Part shown: in pieces, positions 52,051 through 59,753 of the stretch | How the letters are laid out: every line of letters begins with the position of its first letter | How positions within the stretch are numbered: position 1 is the stretch's first letter | Virus record (IMG/VR): IMGVR_UViG_3300009159_008491 | Span: 29,820 to 93,819 of that record | From: a virus | DNA length: 64,000 nucleotides | Reading direction: 5' to 3' (one strand) | Translations under genes and position numbers: made by a program | Notes under the pieces: model-generated | What the model was told of the DNA's origin: nothing | The model's database searches: none | Seen by the model: the letters and a program-made list of their open reading frames with translations, nothing else

Positions 52051-52059
52051 AATAAATAG
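52051..52059 (-). promoter_or_regulatory. Candidate late-promoter box CTATTTATT
   Basis: Exact copy, 30 bases upstream of the 52020 ATG, in context CTCTATTTATTTTAAAT. Confidence 0.5.
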
Positions 52060-52117
52060 AGATTCAAATTTTTTACTATCTTTTGTTTTAAGATTTTTTA
52101 TTTTTTTTTTTCTAATT

Positions 52118-52126
52118 CTATTTACT
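52118..52126 (+). promoter_or_regulatory. Late-promoter-like box (CTATTTACT)
   Basis: One base differs from CTATTTATT. It lies 34 bases upstream of the ATG at 52161, in context TTCTATTTACTTTAAG. Confidence 0.35.
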
Positions 52127-52160
52127 TTAAGTATATAAAAAATATCTTTAAAAATAAAAA

Positions 52161-54197
52161 ATGCCATTTTTACCACCAGAATCAAATACATATATAAATG
52201 TTAAATTGACAGATGCAGGTCGAAGAATGCTTTCTTTGGGTCAATTGCAGTTTTCTAAAGCTGTTGTTTCTGATAGAGAAATAGATTATGATATTGACAG
52301 AAAAGATTTAAATGGATTAAGTCTTTATAATATTAGTAACAATAGAGTTTTATCACCAGTTGGGGATTATCCAAATGTTGATCCTATAAATTTTGATGGA
52401 ACACAACCAGTTCAATTAACTAATCAAATCATTCAATCAGTAAAACAGTTTGCTACAGCTCAAACGGCAACTTTTGGATTACTTTCTGGATATTCTAATG
52501 CTTGGCAAATTCTATATCAACCATCAAATTATGGTTTAGGTTATGCTAATGTTGTTTATGGATCACAAACATTTGGAAGTAACGAAATAACGTTTAGCAG
52601 CGTAAGTGCTGGTTATACTCCAGCAGTAAACGATTTAGTTTATATTACTTGGGTTCCGGGGCAGTATGCTACTAATTTTCCGGTAACTACTAGTACTGGT
52701 CTTTTAGTGTCAGGAGCTCCATTTAATGGTATGTGGTATAAACTTACTTCTGGCATAACATCAACTAAATTTATATTAGACAGATCAATTCCAAATATAA
52801 CTGGAACAGGTACTGTTGGTGCTTATTTTTATCCAAATGATGCTATAGAAACATATTTTGGTTCAGGATCTACGCAACAAACTAAGTTTTGGAATATGAA
52901 TATTGTAAGACCTTATGATGTTGCCGGAACTGATTTAACTGTTCAAGGTGTTTCTGGATATTCAAGTTATGGTTCAATTGAATATGCTGGAACAAAGCAT
53001 TATTTAGGTTTTGATGAAAGTTATCCTGCTGTAGGAATAATTCATTATACGAATAAATTCAGTGGGGAAACTTATGGAGAACAATTTATAGAAAAATCTG
53101 TTATTTTAAATATGCCAACAATTTTATGGCATAACTATCCAGCCAATAATGGCGAAGCAACACAATATGGTTTAACTTTATATGATCAATACGGTACTAC
53201 ACAATATGATTCAGTTTCTAAAACCACTTATAGAGATTTAAGAGACGGAATTCAATCTACAAATAAAGTTATTGGAAGAGTTTATCATAAACTTCAATTA
53301 TTTGTTATTACCGATCAAGATTTATTAATGACTATGACCTATAAAGGCAATAGATCATATACCTTACCAGAACCAATAGTTAATTTAGTATCAAACCCTA
53401 AAGCACCATTAACAACTAATCAAGTAACTGGTTTATGTGAATCTGGAAAAACTTATTTTGTTACTTATTTGGTTGAACCTAATATTGGTGGAACTTATAG
53501 TTTTGGATATACCAATCCTATTTTTTGTGGATATATTAAACAAATTGATGGACAAGTTGATATTAATGGAAATCCTCAATTTTTATCAATTCAATTCCCA
53601 ACTAACAGTTTTCCTTATATGAGGAACGATGCAGCAATAGCTAATACAGGAACTGGTTGGAATGCACAAAGGGTTAAAATATTAGTTAATGAACAAGAGA
53701 AATCATATGATTACATGGCAGGTAATGTTCCTGCTACTGATTGGGTTGTAATGTCTGGTCAGGGTATATTTGATTGTACAACTGCAACTCCAGCGACAAA
53801 TACTATAGATCCTGTAGCTTTGAATTCATATCAATTTATAATGTCTAGAGAAGATTATACATCAGGATCAACAGATGGAAATTATGTAATGTGGTCTGGA
53901 CATACATCTAATGGAAATTATTTAAATTTTGGTGATGAGGCTTTTTTCTTTGGAACAGTAGATGCTCAAGTTTTTACAACTACTTATAAAACAATAATAA
54001 CAGTAGTTGCCACAAATTATGAATATAACTCATCAACGAATGATACATTTAATTCATTAAATGATGATTATACTTATATAACAGAAGTAGCAATTCTAGA
54101 TGAACAAAATAATACTGTGGCTGTTGGAAAACCAACTTATCCACTCAAAAAAGCTAATTCTAGATATTTAGCTTTTCAACTTATAATAGATTTTTAA
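52161..54197 (+). CDS. Structural protein with marine-phage N-terminal DEIDY-type module, 678 aa
   Basis: The N-terminus INVKLTDAGRRMLSLGQLQF followed by SDREIDY matches a module (LTxxGRxxL…DxEIDY) found at the start of many marine myovirus structural proteins. The C-terminus ends with ITEVAILDEQNNTVAVGKPT, the same module that ends the 55409 and 56630 proteins and resembles the ITEIGLYD…L.AVGN end of tail-collar fibre proteins. The middle is beta-rich. It is probably a baseplate or tail-fibre component. The leader AAAATAAAAA before the ATG lacks a Shine-Dalgarno. Confidence 0.75.
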   Translation: MPFLPPESNTYINVKLTDAGRRMLSLGQLQFSKAVVSDREIDYDIDRKDLNGLSLYNISNNRVLSPVGDYPNVDPINFDGTQPVQLTNQIIQSVKQFATAQTATFGLLSGYSNAWQILYQPSNYGLGYANVVYGSQTFGSNEITFSSVSAGYTPAVNDLVYITWVPGQYATNFPVTTSTGLLVSGAPFNGMWYKLTSGITSTKFILDRSIPNITGTGTVGAYFYPNDAIETYFGSGSTQQTKFWNMNIVRPYDVAGTDLTVQGVSGYSSYGSIEYAGTKHYLGFDESYPAVGIIHYTNKFSGETYGEQFIEKSVILNMPTILWHNYPANNGEATQYGLTLYDQYGTTQYDSVSKTTYRDLRDGIQSTNKVIGRVYHKLQLFVITDQDLLMTMTYKGNRSYTLPEPIVNLVSNPKAPLTTNQVTGLCESGKTYFVTYLVEPNIGGTYSFGYTNPIFCGYIKQIDGQVDINGNPQFLSIQFPTNSFPYMRNDAAIANTGTGWNAQRVKILVNEQEKSYDYMAGNVPATDWVVMSGQGIFDCTTATPATNTIDPVALNSYQFIMSREDYTSGSTDGNYVMWSGHTSNGNYLNFGDEAFFFGTVDAQVFTTTYKTIITVVATNYEYNSSTNDTFNSLNDDYTYITEVAILDEQNNTVAVGKPTYPLKKANSRYLAFQLIIDF

Positions 54198-54207
54198 AAA
54201 TAAAAAA

Positions 54208-54942
54208 ATGGGACTTATACAAAGTGCAACAACAGTTTATGCTAGGGCATATTTAACCGAACTAGGAAGACAGTATCTTTTTGATAGTTTGTCTAAACCT
54301 AGATATATTCAATTATCAAATGGTCAAACAGTTGATAGATTAAAAATTGCTAGATTTTCTTTAGGTGATCCGGATGTAAATTATAATATAACAGATCCTT
54401 TAACTTCTGGACAAATTCCAGATTTATCTGGTGAAAACGAAAACGCTGTTACAGGAGCTAAGGGAAGAACTTTAGATAATTTAATTAGCCCGGGAACTTC
54501 AAATATTCCAGCTGAAACTATAGATAGTGTTGAATATAAAACAACAACAACAAGTATTAATTTTAATACTTCAACAGCACCTTCGGCATTTCCGGTTGTT
54601 ATAACACAACAATTACAAACTTTTGTTGATGGTTCATTGGTCAATGATGGTGTTTATATTGTTTCCCCAACTAGTTATGGTCCAAATGTTTTAAATAATA
54701 ATGAATTAATTATTACATTAAAACGACCAACTACTACGAGTCCGGGATATAGATTAAGGATTTTTTATCCAACAACTGGTTCTAATTACAATAAAGTAAC
54801 TTTTCAATTTGAAAAGGCAAATCAAGTTCAAGGAGTACCTACAACATCTGTTGTTACTGGTATAAACCCATTAAATCCAAATGCAGGCGAAGGTAGAGGT
54901 ATTGTGAACTTAGATACTGCAACTAATAATAATGCAGGTTAA
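54208..54942 (+). CDS. Structural protein sharing the N-terminal module, 244 aa
   Basis: The start (YARAYLTELGRQYLFDSL, then FSLGDPDVNY) is a shorter relative of the 52161 N-terminal module. The remainder is beta-rich with Thr/Ser/Asn loops. It ends in GEGRGIVNLDTATNNNAG, which carries the G-R-G-I-V-N motif also found in the acidic protein at 23223 and at the start of the next gene. It lies ten bases after the previous gene. Probably a tail or baseplate protein. Confidence 0.7.
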   Translation: MGLIQSATTVYARAYLTELGRQYLFDSLSKPRYIQLSNGQTVDRLKIARFSLGDPDVNYNITDPLTSGQIPDLSGENENAVTGAKGRTLDNLISPGTSNIPAETIDSVEYKTTTTSINFNTSTAPSAFPVVITQQLQTFVDGSLVNDGVYIVSPTSYGPNVLNNNELIITLKRPTTTSPGYRLRIFYPTTGSNYNKVTFQFEKANQVQGVPTTSVVTGINPLNPNAGEGRGIVNLDTATNNNAG

Positions 54943-54971
54943 TTAAAAATAATAAAATAAAAAAATATAAA

Positions 54972-55376
54972 ATGGGAAGAGCTATAGTAAATAAATCATT
55001 ATCATCAAGATTAACTCAGACAAACTTTTCTGAGTCAAATACCTCATTAACCTTAGGTCCGCCAACTAGTAATGCAACAAATCAAGGCGAGGCAGTATTG
55101 CCATCGGCTAATGAAGCTGTTTCTGTAAATCAGTGGGTTGCAATGACTCAAGCAGATCAAGGTTTATTGGATGCTATTTATGATTTTATTAACACAACCA
55201 AAGAAGGTGTTTCGGTGATACCAAATAATTTAACGGGAAGAACAAAAAAATTGTTCTTTAATTTTTACGGAACGATGGGAAAAAGTGTGAAGCCCGGTGA
55301 AATTGGACAATTTGAGGTTAATTTCAGTTATCCTCCTGTATCATTCACAGACACTTCAACTCCATCAATAGCATAA
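54972..55376 (+). CDS. Small virion-type protein, 134 aa
   Basis: The start is MGRAIVNKSLSSRL, which contains the G-R-A-I-V-N motif. A Ser/Thr/Asn-rich segment (GPPTSNATNQGEAVLP) and a mixed globular end (LFFNFYGTMGKSVKPGEIG) follow. It lies 29 bases after the previous gene. The role is unknown, but its place among tail genes suggests a tail component. Confidence 0.65.
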   Translation: MGRAIVNKSLSSRLTQTNFSESNTSLTLGPPTSNATNQGEAVLPSANEAVSVNQWVAMTQADQGLLDAIYDFINTTKEGVSVIPNNLTGRTKKLFFNFYGTMGKSVKPGEIGQFEVNFSYPPVSFTDTSTPSIA

Positions 55377-55408
55377 AATAAAATTTAAAAAATAAAAAAT
55401 AATAAAAA

Positions 55409-56593
55409 ATGAGTATAATAGATCCTAGGTTTACAAAAGCAGTAAGTTCATCACTTACAGTACAGGCAGAAACTTTAGATGATAAAATAATATTTGGCAG
55501 TGATTTGTTGTTTACTGTTTGTAACAGATCTTCTATTGTAGATAATAAAGGTAATTATTTTGTATCATTTAATTTACCAACAGATTCAACTGAATTATCA
55601 ACTGAATCAACTGTAGCAAAATATTTTCCAGAATTATATCAATTAAATAATGATAAAATTGTTTTTTGTTCTATTCCATCATCTCAATACTCAGAATATA
55701 TTGATGGTAGGTCTATTACATTATTTGTCCCTACTGGAGGATCAAACCCTGCTTCTGTAACAGGTTTAAAAATTTATTCTTCTACTTATACATCTGATAA
55801 ACCATTGAAATATGGTGAAACAAATCAACTATTAGGTGATAATGTATGTTTTTTATTTTCTGATTCAATTAATAAACCTTATACCGGATACACTGCTAAT
55901 GAGATTGGAGTGAAAACAAGTATGTCAGGAAACACTACTTGGGAACCAGATCCAACAGATTATACAAAAAGACCATCAGCTGTTTCATATAGAGAAGTTT
56001 TAGGTGGTGGTGTTTCTTCTTTGTTGAATCAATATAATACCCCTAATGGTTTAAATACTGATACAAGAACTGGTAGTTATTCGATAACGCCTCCAACTAA
56101 TTTTCCTGATGGAATTGCAGGATATAATTATGATGTTCCTGTTGGTTTTTGTTATTTGGATATGGGTATTTGTGTGATAACACATTCTGCAATTACAAAT
56201 AATATTCTTTGGTCCTTAGGTACTTTAGCTAATGGTGGTACTTTATTAAATGATTCTGGTAGAACAGATGTTTATTTTGCAGGAACTCAATCTAATGGAG
56301 ATCCAGCGGCATATTTAGAATATACTGATATAAACACTTCATTTAAAACAACAGCAGTTTGTTTAGCAATGCCAACAGAATTTTGGATTTCTAATAATTC
56401 AACTTGGGATAGAAATAGTGCATTAAATAACTTAAACTCTCAAACTGGTATTTTAACTATTGATCCAGTTTATGTAACCGAAGTAGGTCTATATAATCAA
56501 TTAAATGAATTGGTGGCTGTTGCTAAAATGTCTGAATACGTTGAAAAAAATTATATTAATTTAATAACTTTCAATATTGATATAGATATGTAA
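55409..56593 (+). CDS. Structural protein with tail-collar-like C-terminus, 394 aa (paralogue 1)
   Basis: Starts MSIIDPRFTKAVSSSLTVQ and ends VTEVGLYNQLNELVAVAKMSE. The next gene has the same opening (IDPRFTSPVSG) and ending (ITELGLYNELNELVAVGKFSE). Shared internal blocks include PYTGYTANEIGVKTS and FPDKYGE-type strands. These are tandem paralogues that have diverged in the middle, as expected of receptor-binding or baseplate-edge proteins. No enzymatic motif is visible. Confidence 0.75.
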   Translation: MSIIDPRFTKAVSSSLTVQAETLDDKIIFGSDLLFTVCNRSSIVDNKGNYFVSFNLPTDSTELSTESTVAKYFPELYQLNNDKIVFCSIPSSQYSEYIDGRSITLFVPTGGSNPASVTGLKIYSSTYTSDKPLKYGETNQLLGDNVCFLFSDSINKPYTGYTANEIGVKTSMSGNTTWEPDPTDYTKRPSAVSYREVLGGGVSSLLNQYNTPNGLNTDTRTGSYSITPPTNFPDGIAGYNYDVPVGFCYLDMGICVITHSAITNNILWSLGTLANGGTLLNDSGRTDVYFAGTQSNGDPAAYLEYTDINTSFKTTAVCLAMPTEFWISNNSTWDRNSALNNLNSQTGILTIDPVYVTEVGLYNQLNELVAVAKMSEYVEKNYINLITFNIDIDM

Positions 56594-56629
56594 TTCTATT
56601 TGATATTGTAAATCATATAGAATCATACT

Positions 56630-58084
56630 ATGATAGACCCTAGATTCACATCGCCTGTAAGTGGCTTTTTGTATATAAATGAAGAAAATGAAATACCAGT
56701 ATCATTATCCGGTGCTAATATTTCTTTGACTTTATGTAATAGAACAGCAACTACAAGTAATTTAGGAAATTATTTTGTTTCATTAAATTTACCAGCTAAA
56801 GAATCTGATTTCCCAAAAAATTCTGGTTTGTCTTTTTTTTATCCAGAATTACAACAATTAAATGTTGATAAAATATTATTACTAAAAATACCCAATACAG
56901 CATATACTGAATATATTGATGCAAGGTCAATAAAATTAAATTTACCGGGATCTGGAAGTACTGCTAATTTTTATACTTTATTTTCTAGTACATATTCTGG
57001 TGTTTTTCCTGATAAGTATGGAGAAAGAAGTCCATTATTAGGAGATAATATAACTTATTTATTTTCTGATAGTGTCAATTTACCATATACTGGTTTAACT
57101 GTAAATGAATTGGGTATAATCACATCACATTCTGCTAATACTTCTTGGAACCCTATTTCAAGAAGATATGAACAAAGACCATCTGCTGTTTCTTATGGTG
57201 AAGCAAAGTTAAGTAATGATACTATTAATACTGATAGAAGAAGGAGAATGAACAAAGCTGTTTTTACTGATGGTCTCTATCCTGATTATCGTGGGATAGG
57301 ATTAAGTTTTTATAGTATTATTAGTTTTCCCCCATCTTCTTTAATAGGTTATGTTGTAAAACCTGATCAAAATTATTTTAAAGCAGGAGATTATATAACA
57401 GTTGATTTATTTTTAAATACAACACCACCTTGTGTTGCAGGTACTGGTTATCCAGTTATTGTTTCAATTAGCTCTGATACTAGTACCAATAAATATTATC
57501 AGTATTCTCCAGATCCAAATTATGGTGGACCTTGGGATATAATTTATGCTACCACATGTAATCCGGGTGTTATTACAAATAAAAATCAACCCGGATATAT
57601 ATTTGAAAGTGGTGGAACATATTATAATTATGATATACCAGTTGGTTTTGCTGTTTTAGATAAAGGATTAATAGCTATTACCCATCCCGACATAGTTGAT
57701 TCTATAGATTGGGATTCAGGTTATCTTCCAGATGGTTCTCCAAATACTTTGGCTGAGACAACCGATATTTATTTTACAGATACAAACACATCAATATATG
57801 GCGATACAGAAGCTGTTTGCCAATTAGATTTTTCAGCACTTGATACAGTATTTAAAATAAGAACAACTTGTAATACATTGATTGGGCAGTATTATGTATC
57901 AAATAATTCAACTTGGGATAATGCACTTGCATTAAATCCATTTTCTACTAATCAATCAGTATCAATTACGGAATTAGGATTATACAACGAATTAAACGAA
58001 TTAGTAGCAGTGGGTAAGTTTTCAGAACCAGTATATAAAACTGCTTTTGATATTTTTACTTTTGAAGTTGATATTAATCTTTAA
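56630..58084 (+). CDS. Structural protein with tail-collar-like C-terminus, 484 aa (paralogue 2)
   Basis: Shares its opening with the upstream paralogue (DPRFTSPVSGFLYIN), and also KYGERSPLLGDNITYLFSDS, PYTGLTVNELGIITS and the end ITELGLYNELNELVAVGKFSE. An extra 90-residue block in the middle (around YVVKPDQNYFKAGDYITVDL) is absent from paralogue 1 and may be a domain insertion. A tail-fibre or baseplate function is inferred from the shared C-terminal module. Confidence 0.75.
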   Translation: MIDPRFTSPVSGFLYINEENEIPVSLSGANISLTLCNRTATTSNLGNYFVSLNLPAKESDFPKNSGLSFFYPELQQLNVDKILLLKIPNTAYTEYIDARSIKLNLPGSGSTANFYTLFSSTYSGVFPDKYGERSPLLGDNITYLFSDSVNLPYTGLTVNELGIITSHSANTSWNPISRRYEQRPSAVSYGEAKLSNDTINTDRRRRMNKAVFTDGLYPDYRGIGLSFYSIISFPPSSLIGYVVKPDQNYFKAGDYITVDLFLNTTPPCVAGTGYPVIVSISSDTSTNKYYQYSPDPNYGGPWDIIYATTCNPGVITNKNQPGYIFESGGTYYNYDIPVGFAVLDKGLIAITHPDIVDSIDWDSGYLPDGSPNTLAETTDIYFTDTNTSIYGDTEAVCQLDFSALDTVFKIRTTCNTLIGQYYVSNNSTWDNALALNPFSTNQSVSITELGLYNELNELVAVGKFSEPVYKTAFDIFTFEVDINL

Positions 58085-58114
58085 TTTTTGTTTTAAGTTT
58101 TTAATTTAAAAATT

Positions 58115-58663
58115 ATGATTTTAGCATTAGATATTTCCACTTCTGTAATAGGTGTAGCTTTATTTGGTTTAGAGAATGATAATTATAAATTGCATGAATT
58201 ATCTTATAAAAAATTTAAACCTAAACATAATTTATTTGAAAAAATAGATGAATTTAAAGATTTTTTTAAGGAATATGAAGATATTATAATCACTGATATT
58301 AGCATAGAAGAACCTTTAAAAAAATTCAAAGGAAAATTTTCTAACGCAGACACTATTCAAAAATTAACTCAAATGAATGCTATGGTCAGTTTATTTCTTT
58401 ATGAAAAAACTGGCATACAACCAACTTATTATAATGTTTCTTCAGCCAGAGGTATTGTTTTTCCTGAATTAAAAATGCCAAAGTCCCATCCCAATAAAAA
58501 ATATCTTATTTGGGAAGCTGTTAATAAAGCTGAACCTAAAATTATATGGAAATATAGTAAAACTACTCACAAACTAATTGATGAGAATTTTGATATGGCC
58601 GATGCTTGGGTAGTTGGTATGGCCCATGTTTGTTCTAAAATAAATTCCAAAACTTTAGCATAA
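58115..58663 (+). CDS. RuvC-like Holliday-junction resolvase
   Basis: A 182-residue RNase H-fold protein. ILALDISTSVIGVALFG supplies the first catalytic Asp (residue 6), ITDISIEEPLKKF the Glu, and NFDMADAWVVGMAHV the final Asp pair, in the order of RuvC-type nucleases. The gap between second and third sites holds a helical region fitting the family. It cuts four-way DNA junctions before packaging, as endonuclease VII does in T4, and heads the replication-recombination block. Confidence 0.8.
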   Translation: MILALDISTSVIGVALFGLENDNYKLHELSYKKFKPKHNLFEKIDEFKDFFKEYEDIIITDISIEEPLKKFKGKFSNADTIQKLTQMNAMVSLFLYEKTGIQPTYYNVSSARGIVFPELKMPKSHPNKKYLIWEAVNKAEPKIIWKYSKTTHKLIDENFDMADAWVVGMAHVCSKINSKTLA

Positions 58664-58691
58664 GTTCTAATTTTTTATTATTTTTGCTATA

Positions 58692-59753
58692 ATGATGAGT
58701 GGCGAAAATAATATTGTAATAAGTTCTATCCTAAAAAGGATGCTAGGGGATCCTAAGGATGAGTATGAAAATATTGTCCAGTTTGAATTTAATTGCCCAA
58801 GCTCATATTGTCGTAATGATGTTGATAAGTTTAATTTAGGATATAATTCTGACCTTAACATTTTTCATTGTTGGAAATGTAAATATAAAGGTTTTGTTAA
58901 AAAATTAGCGGATGATTATGGTAATGAAGATGAAAAGGAAAAAATAAGATTAATATTTCCAAAAGCTTCAAAAAATTATACTCAAAACATACAGCAAAAT
59001 AACAATATAAAGAAAGTTAGTTCAGAAGATGTAATTTGTGAGCTTCCTGAAGGATTTAAACCTCTTGTTGAAAAATCAAGTTCTCCGAATTATAGGAAAG
59101 CGATTAAATATTTGCAGAGTAGGAAAGTAGATTTTGATACTATAAAAAAATATAATATTGGTTATACTGAAGATGGTCCAAGGAAATTTAGAATTATAAT
59201 TCCTTCTTATAATTTGGATGGTAAAATTAATTATTATGAAGCTAGAAGTTATGTACCTTCAATAAAGCCAACTTATTTAAAACCAGATTATCCTGATAAA
59301 CAGGATATAATTTTTAATTTAAAAAACATAAATTTCAATTTGCCAGTTTATTTAGTTGAGGGTGTTTTTGATATGTTTCCTATAATAAATGCTATACCAT
59401 TATTAGGAAAAACAATTTCAGAAATTTTACTTAATAAATTAATAGAGAATCAATCTAAAGTCATAATTTGTTTAGATGAGGATGCAAAAAAAGATGCTTA
59501 TGATTTATATTTTAAATTAGAAAGTATGGGTTTAGATGTTTATTATGTTGAAATTCAGAACGATATAGCTAAATACTATGAGACAAATGGCAGAGAAGCA
59601 TTAATAAATCTTATAAAAAAACATAAAAAATTAGATTTTAACCATATTTTTGTGGATAAGTTAAGAAATAGAAAGAAGGGATACGCAAAAAACCTTAATT
59701 CTGATTTTGTAAAGAGAGAGTTTGAAAGATTAAAAAATAAAATTAATGAATAA
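58692..59753 (+). CDS. DNA primase, gp61-like with CHC2-type zinc domain and TOPRIM
   Basis: A 353-residue protein, close to T4 gp61 in length. An N-terminal zinc ribbon (Cys35, Cys40, Cys60, Cys63 in CPSSYC...FHCWKCKYKG) is followed by the primase core. The TOPRIM site is YLVEGVFDMFPII with the ICLDEDAKKDAY acidic pair. It makes primers for lagging-strand synthesis. Its stop overlaps the next start by eight bases, coupling it with the recombination nuclease. Confidence 0.9.
   Translation: MMSGENNIVISSILKRMLGDPKDEYENIVQFEFNCPSSYCRNDVDKFNLGYNSDLNIFHCWKCKYKGFVKKLADDYGNEDEKEKIRLIFPKASKNYTQNIQQNNNIKKVSSEDVICELPEGFKPLVEKSSSPNYRKAIKYLQSRKVDFDTIKKYNIGYTEDGPRKFRIIIPSYNLDGKINYYEARSYVPSIKPTYLKPDYPDKQDIIFNLKNINFNLPVYLVEGVFDMFPIINAIPLLGKTISEILLNKLIENQSKVIICLDEDAKKDAYDLYFKLESMGLDVYYVEIQNDIAKYYETNGREALINLIKKHKKLDFNHIFVDKLRNRKKGYAKNLNSDFVKREFERLKNKINE

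Larger units (their letters stand above)
52021..52160. promoter_or_regulatory. Divergent promoter region between baseplate and structural genes
   Basis: The 140-base gap has CTATTTATT on the minus strand (52051-52059) toward the baseplate gene. On the plus strand CTATTTACT (52118-52126) lies 34 bases before the 52161 ATG. Both lie where late promoters are expected. A pyrimidine run separates them. Confidence 0.5.

Noticed and set aside
58679-58686. TATTTTTG as a Bacteroidota -7 element for the primase
   Set aside because: It lies only five bases before the ATG, too close for a usable leader; genes here are closely packed and likely co-transcribed.
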